A stretch of DNA of 64,000 bases from the NCBI GenBank assembly GCA_014650415.1, contig BMUX01000007.1, forward strand, positions 123,760 through 187,759, in the 5' to 3' direction. Source of the stretch: Streptomyces spiroverticillatus (GTDB lineage Bacteria > Actinomycetota > Actinomycetes > Streptomycetales > Streptomycetaceae). A program made the translations under genes and the position numbers. The notes beneath the pieces were generated by a model. It was not told where the DNA came from and searched no databases. It was given only the letters and a program-made list of their open reading frames with translations. Below are positions 8,573 through 17,174 of this stretch, piece by piece. The number at the start of each line of letters is the position of its first letter. Within the stretch, counting starts at the first letter, position 1.

Positions 8573-10753
8573 ATGCATACGAACAGAGGTGGACACGGCG
8601 TGGTGGCCGAAGGGCGTTGGCGAAGAATCGGCTGGCGGCGGGCGGGCGGCACGCTCCTGCGCGTCATCACCGTGTGGGCGGTGTCCACGCTCACCATGCT
8701 GGCGCTCGCCGGGATCCTCCCCGAGTTCCAGCTCCAGGGCGACGACTCCGAGTCGCTCACCGACGTGGCCCTCACCGCCGCCTGGGCGGCCGGGGCCTTC
8801 GGGCTGCTGTCCGCACTGGTGTGGCCGCTCGTGGTGCGTGCGCTGCTCCTCGTACCGGCGCTGGTGCTGGGGCTGCTCGCCTTCTTCCTCAACGGGTCAC
8901 TGCTGCTGGTCGCGCTGAGCATGCTGCCCCAGGGGAGCGGCGAGGCCGACCCCGAGACCGCCGTGGTCGTCGCCGCCGTCATGTCCGCCGTCGCCTCCGC
9001 GACCTCCACCGCACTCGCCGTCCGCGACGACGAGGCCTACCGGCGCAGACTCTCCCGGCTCGCCCAGCGCCGCCGGGGCGGCAAGCGCGACGCGGGCCGG
9101 CATGGCATGCCGGGCACCGTCTTCCTCCAGCTCGACGGCCTCGGCCACGACACCCTGCGCCGCGCCCTCGACAAGGGTCTGATGCCCACCGTGGCCTCGT
9201 TCCTGGACGGCGACCTGCCGAGCCACCGGCTCAGTCCCTGGCGCACCGACTGGTCCAGCCAGACCGGCGCCAGCCAGCTCGGCATCCTGCACGGCTCCAA
9301 CCACGACGTGCCCGCCTTCCGCTGGTACGAGAAGGAGACCGGGCGCACCATGGTGTGCTCCAGCCCGGCCAGCACCGCCGAACTCCAGAACCGCGCCATC
9401 GAGCGCACCGGCGACGGCGGCCTGCTCACCTACGACGGCGCCAGCCGCGGCAACCTCTTCTCCGGCGGCGCCGACCAGCTCGCCCTGGTGCTCTCCATCG
9501 CCGCCCGCCGGGGCCGCAACAACCGCTCCCGCGCCGGATACTTCGCGTACTTCTCCGACCCCGCCAACGCCGTCCGCACCGCCATGTCCTTCGTCACCGA
9601 GGTCGGCCGCGAGATCCACTCCTCCCTCCGCTCCCGGCTGCGCAAGGAGACCCCGCGCGTCGGGCGCGGCGGGCTCTACCCCTTCATCCGGGCCTTCGCC
9701 ACGGTCGTCCAGCGGGACGTCGTGGTCGCCGCCGTCATAGGGGACGTCCTCTCCGGCCGCACCGCCATCTACGCCGACCTCGTCTCGTACGACGAAGTCG
9801 CCCACCACTCCGGGCCGCGCAGCCGCGACGCCGACAACATCCTGCGCCGCCTCGACCGGTCCGTCGCCCTGATCGCCAAGGTCGCCGAGCACGCCCCGCG
9901 CGCGTACCGGATCGTCCTGCTCTCCGACCACGGCCAGAGCCCCGGCGAGACCTTCGAGGGCCGCTTCGGGCTGACCTTGCGCGATTACGTCCGTGCGAGC
10001 TGCGGTCTCTCCGTCCCCCGCCGCGCCCAGCGCACCCGCAGCGGTGCCGAAGCCCGCGACGCCGTGCGCACCGTCCTGCACCGCCCCGTCGACCTCAACG
10101 AGGCGGCGCTCTCCCACCCCGCCGGGTCCGACGCCTCCGACCCGATCGTGCTGGCCTCCGGCAACCTCGGCCTGATCAGCTTCCCCGACCTCCCCGGACG
10201 CGCTTCCCGCGAGGAGATCGACCGCCGCCACCCCGCCCTGCTGCGCATGCTGGCCGGTCATCCCGGCGTCGGCTTCCTGCTCGTACGCAGCGAGGAGCAC
10301 GGCGCGGTGGTCCTCGGCGCGAAGGGCGCCGAGATCCCACTGTCCGAACTGCGCGACGGCGAGGGCCCGCTGCAGCACTTCGGCACGGGCGCGGCCGACG
10401 CGATCCGGCGCACCGACACCTTCCCGCACACCGCCGACATCATGGTCAACTCCTCGTACGACCCGCAGACGGGCCGCGTGCACGCCTTCGAGGAGCAGAT
10501 CGGCTCGCACGGCGGCCTCGGCGGCGAGCAGACCCACCCCTTCCTGCTCTGGCCGCTCGCGCTGTCCCGGCCGGTCCCCGAGGGGGAGGAGATCGTCGGT
10601 GCGGAAGCCGTCCACCAGGTGCTCCGTCGCTGGCTGCGCGAATGCCAGGGCCCGCAGGTGCCCGTCGGCCCCGCGCAGGAATCCCGCCCGGAAGTGGAAG
10701 CGGAAGGAGATTTTCCGGTTGTGAGCCGCGCCGTACAGGATGAAAAGGCGTGA
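8573..10753 (+). CDS. Membrane phosphodiesterase/phosphatase of the alkaline phosphatase superfamily
   Basis: A 726-residue protein. The first ~150 residues contain four hydrophobic segments resembling the phage-holin-family membrane domain (ITVWAVSTLTMLALAGILP, then a long Leu/Val run). The rest is a soluble alkaline-phosphatase-superfamily domain: QLDGLGHD (first metal Asp), TDWSSQTGASQLG (Ser/Thr nucleophile region), DLVSYDEVAHHSG, LLSDHGQSPG and a late GSHGGLGGEQTHPF histidine site. ATG 8573 is preferred over a GTG 30 bases upstream because GAGGGG lies about six bases before it. Likely hydrolyses a phosphodiester or nucleotide at the membrane; substrate unknown. Confidence 0.75.
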   Translation: MHTNRGGHGVVAEGRWRRIGWRRAGGTLLRVITVWAVSTLTMLALAGILPEFQLQGDDSESLTDVALTAAWAAGAFGLLSALVWPLVVRALLLVPALVLGLLAFFLNGSLLLVALSMLPQGSGEADPETAVVVAAVMSAVASATSTALAVRDDEAYRRRLSRLAQRRRGGKRDAGRHGMPGTVFLQLDGLGHDTLRRALDKGLMPTVASFLDGDLPSHRLSPWRTDWSSQTGASQLGILHGSNHDVPAFRWYEKETGRTMVCSSPASTAELQNRAIERTGDGGLLTYDGASRGNLFSGGADQLALVLSIAARRGRNNRSRAGYFAYFSDPANAVRTAMSFVTEVGREIHSSLRSRLRKETPRVGRGGLYPFIRAFATVVQRDVVVAAVIGDVLSGRTAIYADLVSYDEVAHHSGPRSRDADNILRRLDRSVALIAKVAEHAPRAYRIVLLSDHGQSPGETFEGRFGLTLRDYVRASCGLSVPRRAQRTRSGAEARDAVRTVLHRPVDLNEAALSHPAGSDASDPIVLASGNLGLISFPDLPGRASREEIDRRHPALLRMLAGHPGVGFLLVRSEEHGAVVLGAKGAEIPLSELRDGEGPLQHFGTGAADAIRRTDTFPHTADIMVNSSYDPQTGRVHAFEEQIGSHGGLGGEQTHPFLLWPLALSRPVPEGEEIVGAEAVHQVLRRWLRECQGPQVPVGPAQESRPEVEAEGDFPVVSRAVQDEKA

Positions 10754-10834
10754 TTTTGCGCATGCTTCCCCGTACATGACCATGGGCGTCGCCCGGCGAC
10801 CCTGGGCACTTCGTACGGCGAGAGGCACCACCCC

Positions 10835-12211
10835 ATGCACGACACCGGAACCGCTCCGCAGTCGGATCCGGCTGAGCACACCGAGGACCAGAGCAAGCAT
10901 TCGCGGCGATTTGGCCTGCTGGCCGCAACGACCCTGGTCATGGGCAACATCATCGGCGGCGGCATCTTCCTGCTCCCCGCCTCCGTCGCCCCCTTCGGCA
11001 CCATCAGCCTCCTCGCCTTCGGCGTCCTGACCCTCGGCGCGATCTGCCTCGCGCTGGTCTTCGGCAAGCTGGCCAACCAGCACCCGCAGACGGGCGGCCC
11101 GTACGTCTACGCCCGGGAGGCTTTCGGCGACTTCGCCGGATTCCTCGCCGCCTGGAGCTACTGGATCACCGCCTGGGTGTCCAACGCGGCGCTCGCCGTC
11201 GCGGCCGTCGGCTACCTCGACGTCCTCTTCCCGCTCGGCGACTCGAAGTTCGCGATGATGCTCGCCGCGCTGGTCGTGCAGTGGCTGCCCGCCGCCGCCA
11301 ACTTCGCGGGCACCCGGTACGTCGGCGCGGTGCAGGTCGTGGCGACCGTGCTCAAGTTCGCGCCGCTGCTGCTGGTCGCGATCGGCGGACTGTTCACCTT
11401 CTCCACCGACAACCTCGGCCCGTTCCAGGCCAGCGGGTCCGGAGCGGTCGGCGCGGTGTCCGCGTCCGCCGCGATCCTGCTCTTCTCCTACCTGGGCGTC
11501 GAGTCGGCCGCCGTCAGCGCCGGCGAGGTCCGCAACCCGCGCCGCAACGTCGGCCGCGCCACCATCCTCGGCACGCTGGGCGCCGCCTTCGTCTACCTGC
11601 TCGGCACGCTGTCCGTCTTCGGCAACGTCCCGCACGACAAGCTCGTCGACTCCGGCGCACCCTTCTCCGACGCCGTGAACCACATGTTCGGCGGCACCTG
11701 GGGCGGCACGGTCGTGGCCGGCGCAGCCGTCATCTCCATCCTCGGCGCGCTCAACGGCTGGACGCTGCTCAGCGCGCAGACCCCGTACGCGGCCGCCAAG
11801 GACGGACTCTTCCCGTCCGTCTTCGCGACGAAGAAGCGCGGAGTGCCGACCGTCGGCGTGATCGTGACGGTGATCCTGGCGTCGCTGCTGACCGTCTACA
11901 ACTACACGGCGGGCTCGGACGGCGTCTTCGAGATCCTGGTGCTGGTCACCACCTTCACGGCGACGGTCCCGTATCTGCTCGCCACCGCCGCCCAGCTGTA
12001 CTTCCTCATCTCCGGGCAGTCCGAGCGGGTCAACCGGGGACGCCTGGTCCGGGACGGCATCCTCGCGGCGCTGGCGGCCGGGTTCTCCATGTGGCTGGTC
12101 GCCGGGTCGGGGTACGCGGCGGTCTACCAGGGCGTGCTGTTCCTGTTCGCGGGCGTGATCGTGTACGCGTGCATGTCGGCCAGGAAGAAGCGGGCGGCCA
12201 CCGCTTCCTGA
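10835..12211 (+). CDS. APC-family basic amino acid/polyamine antiporter
   Basis: A 458-residue membrane protein with about twelve hydrophobic segments. The first transmembrane stretch contains MGNIIGGGIFLLP, the broken-helix GxGIF signature of the APC superfamily, and the PQTGGPYVYAREAFG segment that follows TM2 is typical of the AdiC/CadB/PotE branch (basic amino acid:amine exchange). A hydrophilic N-terminus of 24 residues precedes it. AGAGG lies ten bases upstream of the ATG. The exact exchanged pair cannot be told. Confidence 0.85.
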   Translation: MHDTGTAPQSDPAEHTEDQSKHSRRFGLLAATTLVMGNIIGGGIFLLPASVAPFGTISLLAFGVLTLGAICLALVFGKLANQHPQTGGPYVYAREAFGDFAGFLAAWSYWITAWVSNAALAVAAVGYLDVLFPLGDSKFAMMLAALVVQWLPAAANFAGTRYVGAVQVVATVLKFAPLLLVAIGGLFTFSTDNLGPFQASGSGAVGAVSASAAILLFSYLGVESAAVSAGEVRNPRRNVGRATILGTLGAAFVYLLGTLSVFGNVPHDKLVDSGAPFSDAVNHMFGGTWGGTVVAGAAVISILGALNGWTLLSAQTPYAAAKDGLFPSVFATKKRGVPTVGVIVTVILASLLTVYNYTAGSDGVFEILVLVTTFTATVPYLLATAAQLYFLISGQSERVNRGRLVRDGILAALAAGFSMWLVAGSGYAAVYQGVLFLFAGVIVYACMSARKKRAATAS

Positions 12212-12237
12212 GGGGCGCTTAATTCGGATGCGCGGTG

Positions 12238-12273
12238 ATGTCCGGTACGCACATGATGGTGCGTACCGGACAT
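12238..12273. repeat. Perfect 15-base-pair inverted repeat
   Basis: Arms atgtccggtacgcac (12238-12252) and its exact complement (12259-12273) flank the six-base loop atgatg. It lies 26 bases after the antiporter stop and 35 bases before the MoxR start. There is no U-run, so it can be a Streptomyces-style terminator of the antiporter gene or an operator for the ATPase gene. Confidence 0.75.
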
Positions 12274-12308
12274 TCGTTTACCCCCGTTCACCCCGTGAGG
12301 AACCCCGC

Positions 12309-13370
12309 GTGCAGGCAGCCGTCACCGTCACTCCCGCCCAGATACCCGAGCTGCTGCTCGGCCTCGCGACCGTACGGCCGGTGTTCCTGTGGGGAGCGCC
12401 CGGCATCGGCAAGTCGTCGCTGGTGCGGAAGTTCGCGGATTCGCTGGGGCTGGAGTGCGTCAGCCTGCTCGGTACGCAGCTCGCGCCGGAGGACCTGATC
12501 GGGGTGCCGCAGATCCGCGACGGGCGGTCGGTGTTCTGCCCGCCGGAGGCCATCGCGCGCGACGAGCCGTACTGCCTGTTCCTGGACGAGCTGAACGCGG
12601 CCACCCCCGATGTGCAGAAGGCCTTCTACTCGCTGATCCTCGACCGGCGGATCGGCTCGTACGAGCTGCCGGAAGGGTCGATCGTGATCGGGGCCGGAAA
12701 CCGGTCGACGGACAACGCGCTGGCCCGGCCGATCGCGTCCGCGCTGGTCAACCGGCTCACCCATGTGCACCTGCGGGCGTCGGCGACGGACTGGCTGGTG
12801 TGGGCGGGGGAGAACGGGATCCACCCGTGGGTGGTGGACTATCTGGGCGACCGGCCCGATCACCTGTGGTCGCCGGCGCCGAAGACCGAGGAGCCGTTCT
12901 CCACGCCGAGGTCGTGGCACATGCTCTCCGACGCGCTGCACTCCTTCGGGCCCACCCTGGACGAGGAGACCCTGAAGGTCGTCGCGCACGGGACGCTGAC
13001 ACCGGCCCACGCGGTTTCCTTCTGCGGGTACGCGAAGATCGTCCGTCATGCGTACGGGCTCGACGCGATCCTCAAGGGGGACGCGTCGTGGCCCAACCGG
13101 ATGGAGGACCGCGACCTCCTGTACTACCTGGCGGAGGCCTTCCGGGGGCGGCTGGCGAAGGAACTTCCGGCGGAGAAGGCGCATGTGTCGCCGAGCTTGA
13201 TGCAGGTGGCGTACCGGGCGAAGGCGCTGCTGGTGCAGTTGGCGGAGATTTCGGTGGAGGTGGCGCAGACGGTGATCGCGGAGGACGATTCCGGCCAGCC
13301 GGTGCTTCCGGCGTGGTTCCTGGTGGAGGCGGCGCGGGACATGCCTCGGCTGGTGGAGGCGCGGCGGTAG
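12309..13370 (+). CDS. MoxR-type AAA+ ATPase
   Basis: A 353-residue ATPase with Walker A GAPGIGKSS at residues 29-37, a Walker B region CLFLDELNAAT near residue 90, and an arginine-containing sensor region (NRSTDNALARPIASALVNR). The GTG at 12309 is preceded by gtgagg with eight bases spacing; an earlier in-frame start would read across the inverted repeat. MoxR ATPases act as chaperones for von Willebrand A (VWA) partner proteins, often inserting metals or remodelling complexes, and the partner here is the next gene, 182 bases downstream. Confidence 0.85.
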   Translation: MQAAVTVTPAQIPELLLGLATVRPVFLWGAPGIGKSSLVRKFADSLGLECVSLLGTQLAPEDLIGVPQIRDGRSVFCPPEAIARDEPYCLFLDELNAATPDVQKAFYSLILDRRIGSYELPEGSIVIGAGNRSTDNALARPIASALVNRLTHVHLRASATDWLVWAGENGIHPWVVDYLGDRPDHLWSPAPKTEEPFSTPRSWHMLSDALHSFGPTLDEETLKVVAHGTLTPAHAVSFCGYAKIVRHAYGLDAILKGDASWPNRMEDRDLLYYLAEAFRGRLAKELPAEKAHVSPSLMQVAYRAKALLVQLAEISVEVAQTVIAEDDSGQPVLPAWFLVEAARDMPRLVEARR

Positions 13371-13389
13371 GTGGGGGTTGCTGTTCCTG

Positions 13390-13500
13390 CCGGGGGCTCC
13401 GCCCCCGGACCCCTGTTTTCGCCCCTGTCCCGCCCCTTTCCCTAAAGCGCTCGCCGCGCGGCTTGTTGGTTGGTTGCTCGCGCAGTTCCCCGCGCCCCTG
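13390..13500. repeat. Dispersed intergenic Streptomyces-type repeat (copy 1) with hairpin
   Basis: Between the ATPase and VWA genes lies the hairpin ccgggggc-tcc-gcccccgg (13390-13408), followed at 13471-13500 by a 30-base sequence containing cgcagttccccgcgcccctg that recurs, exactly and inverted, at 29551-29580. Both copies are intergenic. Similar GC-rich short repeats are scattered in Streptomyces genomes. Confidence 0.75.
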
Positions 13501-13552
13501 ATGGCGTGCCCTTCGGGCAGCCATCCCCCCCTGACACCGGCCAAGGAGCCCC

Positions 13553-15343
13553 ATGCCCCCCGGCAAGAAGCAGAAGGTCGACCCCGCCGCCGAAGCCTTC
13601 GCCGCCGGGCTTGCCCTCGTGAAGCGCAACCCGGCGCTCGCCGCCGTCGAAGCCACCGTCTGCCGCAGCGAGAAGTGCACGCAGGTGTCGTACGACGGCC
13701 TCGTCTCCGTCGACTCCAACGGCACCGTGCACGCCCACCCCAAGCACCGCGCCGACCCCCGCGACTGGGCCTGGGCCCTCGCCCACGCCCTCCTCCACCT
13801 CGGCTTCGGCCACGTTCCCGCCGACAAGGACACCCGGCCGCAGCCCACCCCCGCCCAGCTCGCCGCCCGCTGCACCGTCGTGAACCGGTTCCTGATGAGT
13901 TCCCCCGTGGGGCGCGCCCCGGACGGGCTCACCGCCTCCTACCCCGGCAGTGACGAGGAGGAGCTCGCCGCCCGCTGGCACCGGGACGGGATTCCCGATG
14001 TCTTCCGGCACGGCGGGACCAACGGCAGCGAGCCCGACCAGGTCCTCACCCCCTGGAACTACTGGGGGGAGCCCGTCCCCGACCACCAGCTCGCCTTCGC
14101 GCACGCCCTCACCCGTACCGTCTCCGCCGCCATGGACGTCGCGGGCGGCCGTCGCGACACCCTCACCGGGGAGCGGCAGAGCCAGCACCCCTGGGACCGG
14201 GCGCTCAACTGGTTCGTGTCGTCGTATCCGCTGCTCGGCGGCATCGCGGCGGGGCTCAAGGTGGTCGCCGACGCCGAACTGGCCCGTGCGCACGACATCT
14301 CCGTCGCCGCCGTGGACGCCACCGCAGGGGAGATCTACGTCAATCCGCTGCGCCGCTTCGAGGAGGAGGAGTGGCGGTTCGTCCTCGCCCACGAGATGCT
14401 GCACGCCGCCCTGCGGCACGGCGAGCGTTCCGGGGGCCGCGACCCGTACCTCTTCAACGTCGCCGCCGACTACGTCATCAACGGGTGGCTGGTCGAGATG
14501 CGGGTCGGGGAGATGCCCGAAGGGCTGCTGTACGACGCCGAGTTGAAGGGGCTGTCGACCGAGGAGGTGTACGACCGGATCGCCACCGACCTGCGCCGGC
14601 AGCGGCGGCTCGCCACCCTGCGCGGGAAGGGGCGCGGCGACATCCTCGACCGGCCGATCGGGCAGGTCCGCGACTACGTCGACCTCGACGAGTTCTACCG
14701 GCGCGGCCTCACCCGGGGCTTCGACCTGCACGCGTACGGGGAGCGGGGGATGCTGCCCGCCGGGCTGGTGGAGGAGATCAAGGCGCTGAGCCATCCGCCG
14801 GTGCCGTGGGACGCCCGACTGGCGCGCTGGTTCGACGAGTTCGTGCCCCGGCCGGAGGCGGTCCGGACGTACTCCCGGCCGTCCCGGCGGCAGGCCTCGA
14901 CACCCGGCATCCCGCGCGCCGGGCGGTACTTCCCGCCCGAGGAGATCGCCCGCTGCACCTTCGGTGTCGTCCTCGACACGTCGGGGTCGATGGACCGCAC
15001 GCTGCTGGGGAAGGCGCTGGGCGCCATCGCCTCGTACGCGGAAGCCCGCGACGTACCGGCGGCGCGCGTCGTGTTCTGCGACGCGGCACCGTACGACGCG
15101 GGCTACCTCCCGCCGACCGAGATCGCCGGACGGGTACGGGTGAGGGGGCGCGGCGGGACCGCGCTCCAGCCCGGCATCGACCTGCTGCTGCGGGCCGACG
15201 ACTTTCCGGCGTCGGCGCCGCTGCTGGTCATCACGGACGGGTGGACCGACGTCCTGCGCATCCGGCGCGAGCACGCGTTCCTGATTCCGCAGGGGGCGTC
15301 CCTGCCGTTCACCGCACGCGGGCCGGTCTTCCGGGTGCGGTGA
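13553..15343 (+). CDS. DUF2201-type putative metallopeptidase with VWA-like domain
   Basis: A 596-residue protein with AAGGAG before its ATG. In the N-terminal half a zinc-peptidase motif HEMLH (H280, E281, H284) sits in FVLAHEMLHAALRHGER, and the C-terminal ~150 residues form a VWA-like domain opening with VLDTSGSM, the MIDAS metal-site motif. This two-part architecture is that of the DUF2201 'VWA-like domain' proteins, which are regularly encoded next to a MoxR ATPase, as here. The biological substrate of the pair is not known to me. The protein has no signal peptide and is probably cytoplasmic. Confidence 0.85.
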   Translation: MPPGKKQKVDPAAEAFAAGLALVKRNPALAAVEATVCRSEKCTQVSYDGLVSVDSNGTVHAHPKHRADPRDWAWALAHALLHLGFGHVPADKDTRPQPTPAQLAARCTVVNRFLMSSPVGRAPDGLTASYPGSDEEELAARWHRDGIPDVFRHGGTNGSEPDQVLTPWNYWGEPVPDHQLAFAHALTRTVSAAMDVAGGRRDTLTGERQSQHPWDRALNWFVSSYPLLGGIAAGLKVVADAELARAHDISVAAVDATAGEIYVNPLRRFEEEEWRFVLAHEMLHAALRHGERSGGRDPYLFNVAADYVINGWLVEMRVGEMPEGLLYDAELKGLSTEEVYDRIATDLRRQRRLATLRGKGRGDILDRPIGQVRDYVDLDEFYRRGLTRGFDLHAYGERGMLPAGLVEEIKALSHPPVPWDARLARWFDEFVPRPEAVRTYSRPSRRQASTPGIPRAGRYFPPEEIARCTFGVVLDTSGSMDRTLLGKALGAIASYAEARDVPAARVVFCDAAPYDAGYLPPTEIAGRVRVRGRGGTALQPGIDLLLRADDFPASAPLLVITDGWTDVLRIRREHAFLIPQGASLPFTARGPVFRVR

Positions 15344-15359
15344 TGGGGTGCCTGCCCGG

Positions 15360-16007
15360 CTAGCCCAGGCCGACCGTGCCCTCGGCCGTCTTCTTGCGGC
15401 GGCGCAGCACCAGCACCCCGCCGCCCGCGAGCAGTGCCGCGCCGATGCCCGCGCCGATCGCCACACCCGGCTCCATGCCCAGCACCTTGCCGCCGTCCGC
15501 GCCGTCGGCCAGCTCCACGCCCTCCGCCTTCGCGCCCGCCGGCAGCAGGTCCATGTCGCTGGAACACACCACCGGTACCTGCGACTTGGGCAGGTACGCG
15601 CAGACCGTGCTGGCCGCCCGCAGCGCACCCGCCTGCTCCGCGCCCAGCGTCGCCGACGACGTCAGCACCGTCTTGCCGTGCGCCCGCACGTCCGCCGTCC
15701 ACACCGCCTTGCCGCCCGCCACCTTCGCCTGGTGGTCCGCCGCCGCACCCGAAGCGCCGGTGGGCAGCTCCTGCTCGATGCGCAGCCCGGCGAGGTTGGC
15801 CGCGCCCTGGTTCTGGACGGTCACCGTGTAGGCGAGGCGGGAGCCCGAACTGACGGTGTCCACACCGTTGGAGAGGGAGATCGACATGGCCGGAGGCGCG
15901 GCAGGCTGGTTCTTGGCCGGGGTCTTGTCGTCCGCGAGCGCGGCAGGGGCGGCAGCGAGCAGCAGCAGAGGTACGAGGGCGCAGGCGTGACGGGTGAAGG
16001 CGGGCAT
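15360..16007 (-). CDS. Secreted, membrane-anchored DUF11-like protein
   Basis: A 215-residue protein. A signal peptide (LVPLLLLAAAPAALA) ends near residue 25; the middle domain (SLSNGVDTVSSGSRLAYTVTVQNQG) resembles DUF11/NEW3-type extracellular beta-domains; the C-terminus has a hydrophobic helix AIGAGIGAALLAGGGVLVL followed by RRRKK, a stop-transfer anchor. No LPxTG or LAxTG sortase motif precedes it, so it is probably held by the helix. GGAGGGGA precedes the ATG at 16007. It converges on the VWA gene with a 16-base gap. Confidence 0.7.
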   Translation of the reverse strand: MPAFTRHACALVPLLLLAAAPAALADDKTPAKNQPAAPPAMSISLSNGVDTVSSGSRLAYTVTVQNQGAANLAGLRIEQELPTGASGAAADHQAKVAGGKAVWTADVRAHGKTVLTSSATLGAEQAGALRAASTVCAYLPKSQVPVVCSSDMDLLPAGAKAEGVELADGADGGKVLGMEPGVAIGAGIGAALLAGGGVLVLRRRKKTAEGTVGLG

Positions 16008-16212
16008 GGAGTCCCCTCCGGGAAGGCCGTGGAAGGCGTCGGCCGCGCAGGGCGGAGGCCGTGCGGCGGCCGGGCCAGGGATCGGGGCCCATCCGAGCAC
16101 CGCCCACCGGCTCCGCCCGCCCGACCGGGCCGCCGACCCGCCGGGATTCACCCACCCGTACGCGCGACGGAGGGGGCGTGCACGGATTCCGCGCACGCCC
16201 CCTCCGTACTGC

Positions 16213-17100
16213 CTACGGCCTGCCCAACGCCTCCCGCACCAGCGGTGCGACCTCCTTCGCGAAGAGGTCCGTCTGCCGGTCGCGGTCGTCCTCGGGCCAG
16301 AACACGAACGCGTTCATCCCGGAGTCCCGGTAGAGCGAGACCAGGGTGTCCGCCCACTGCCGGGCCGTGCCGTGGAAGGGGTCCGCCGACTCGGTCTCGG
16401 AGACCAGGCCCGCCACGTTGTACAGCTTGCGCAGGCCGTCCAGCTCCGCCGGGTCCCGGCCCGCCTTCTCCGCGCCCTCGGCGATCAACGCGTTGCCGCG
16501 GGCGAGTTCGGAGGGCGGGAAGTACATGTTCGACACCACCCAGCCGTCGGCCTTCGCGCCCAGCAGCTTCAGTGCGCGCGGGCCGGTCACGCCGAGCCAG
16601 ATGCCCAGTCCGTCGTCCGCGGCGGGCGGTCCCGGGTGGGCGCCCTTCACCGCGTAGTGGGTGCCGTCGGTGCGCACCGAGCGCTCCCGGCTCCACACCG
16701 CGCGGATCACGTCGACGGCGTCGCTGAGCGCACCGAGCGCCTCGCCGGGCGTGCGGCGCTCGCCCCCGTACGCCTCGATCGCGTCCCAGAACGCGCCCGC
16801 GCCGAGCCCGAGTTGGAGCCGCCCGCCGGACAGCAGGTAGGCGCTGGCGGCCGACTTGCCGAGCACGGCGGGCGGTCTCAGCGGCAGGTTCGCCACGGCG
16901 GGCAGCACGACCAGCTTCTCGGTGTACGCGAGGATCCAGTTGGCCAGCGTCCAGGTGTCGTAGAACGCGGGCTGGTACGGGTGGTCCTGCACGGTGATGA
17001 TGTCGAGCCCGGCCTCCTCGATGCGCTTGGCGTTGAGGATCGGGCGCAGCGGGTCCGCCCAGGTGGGATCGACATTCGCGCCGAGCTGTACGGGAAGCAT
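16213..17100 (-). CDS. LLM-class (F420/FMN-type) oxidoreductase
   Basis: A 295-residue luciferase-like monooxygenase family protein. Marks are the N-terminal LGANVDPTW strand, the VQDHPY and LVVLPAVANLPLRPPAVLGKSAAS segment, and GGRLQLGLGAGAFWD, typical of the coenzyme F420-dependent subgroup common in actinobacteria. The ATG at 17100 has AAAGG upstream. It follows the zinc-type oxidoreductase gene by 74 bases on the same strand and may be co-transcribed. Substrate not readable. Confidence 0.8.
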   Translation of the reverse strand: MLPVQLGANVDPTWADPLRPILNAKRIEEAGLDIITVQDHPYQPAFYDTWTLANWILAYTEKLVVLPAVANLPLRPPAVLGKSAASAYLLSGGRLQLGLGAGAFWDAIEAYGGERRTPGEALGALSDAVDVIRAVWSRERSVRTDGTHYAVKGAHPGPPAADDGLGIWLGVTGPRALKLLGAKADGWVVSNMYFPPSELARGNALIAEGAEKAGRDPAELDGLRKLYNVAGLVSETESADPFHGTARQWADTLVSLYRDSGMNAFVFWPEDDRDRQTDLFAKEVAPLVREALGRP

Positions 17101-17174
17101 GCGGGCCGCCTTTCTGGCGTGCGGGGACGGGGATCTCCGGCGTGCGGGAGCTGCGGGTGTCCGGTGTTCCCGGG

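Noticed and set aside
8897..11683. A ~930-codon open frame on the minus strand
   Set aside because: Same reason: it covers the phosphodiesterase and antiporter genes in antisense and shows no domain.
13553..15343. Reading the DUF2201-VWA gene and MoxR as a phage-defence module
   Set aside because: MoxR-VWA pairs occur in some defence systems, but no nuclease, protease effector or other defence gene is nearby and the pair has a widespread chromosomal pattern in actinobacteria.
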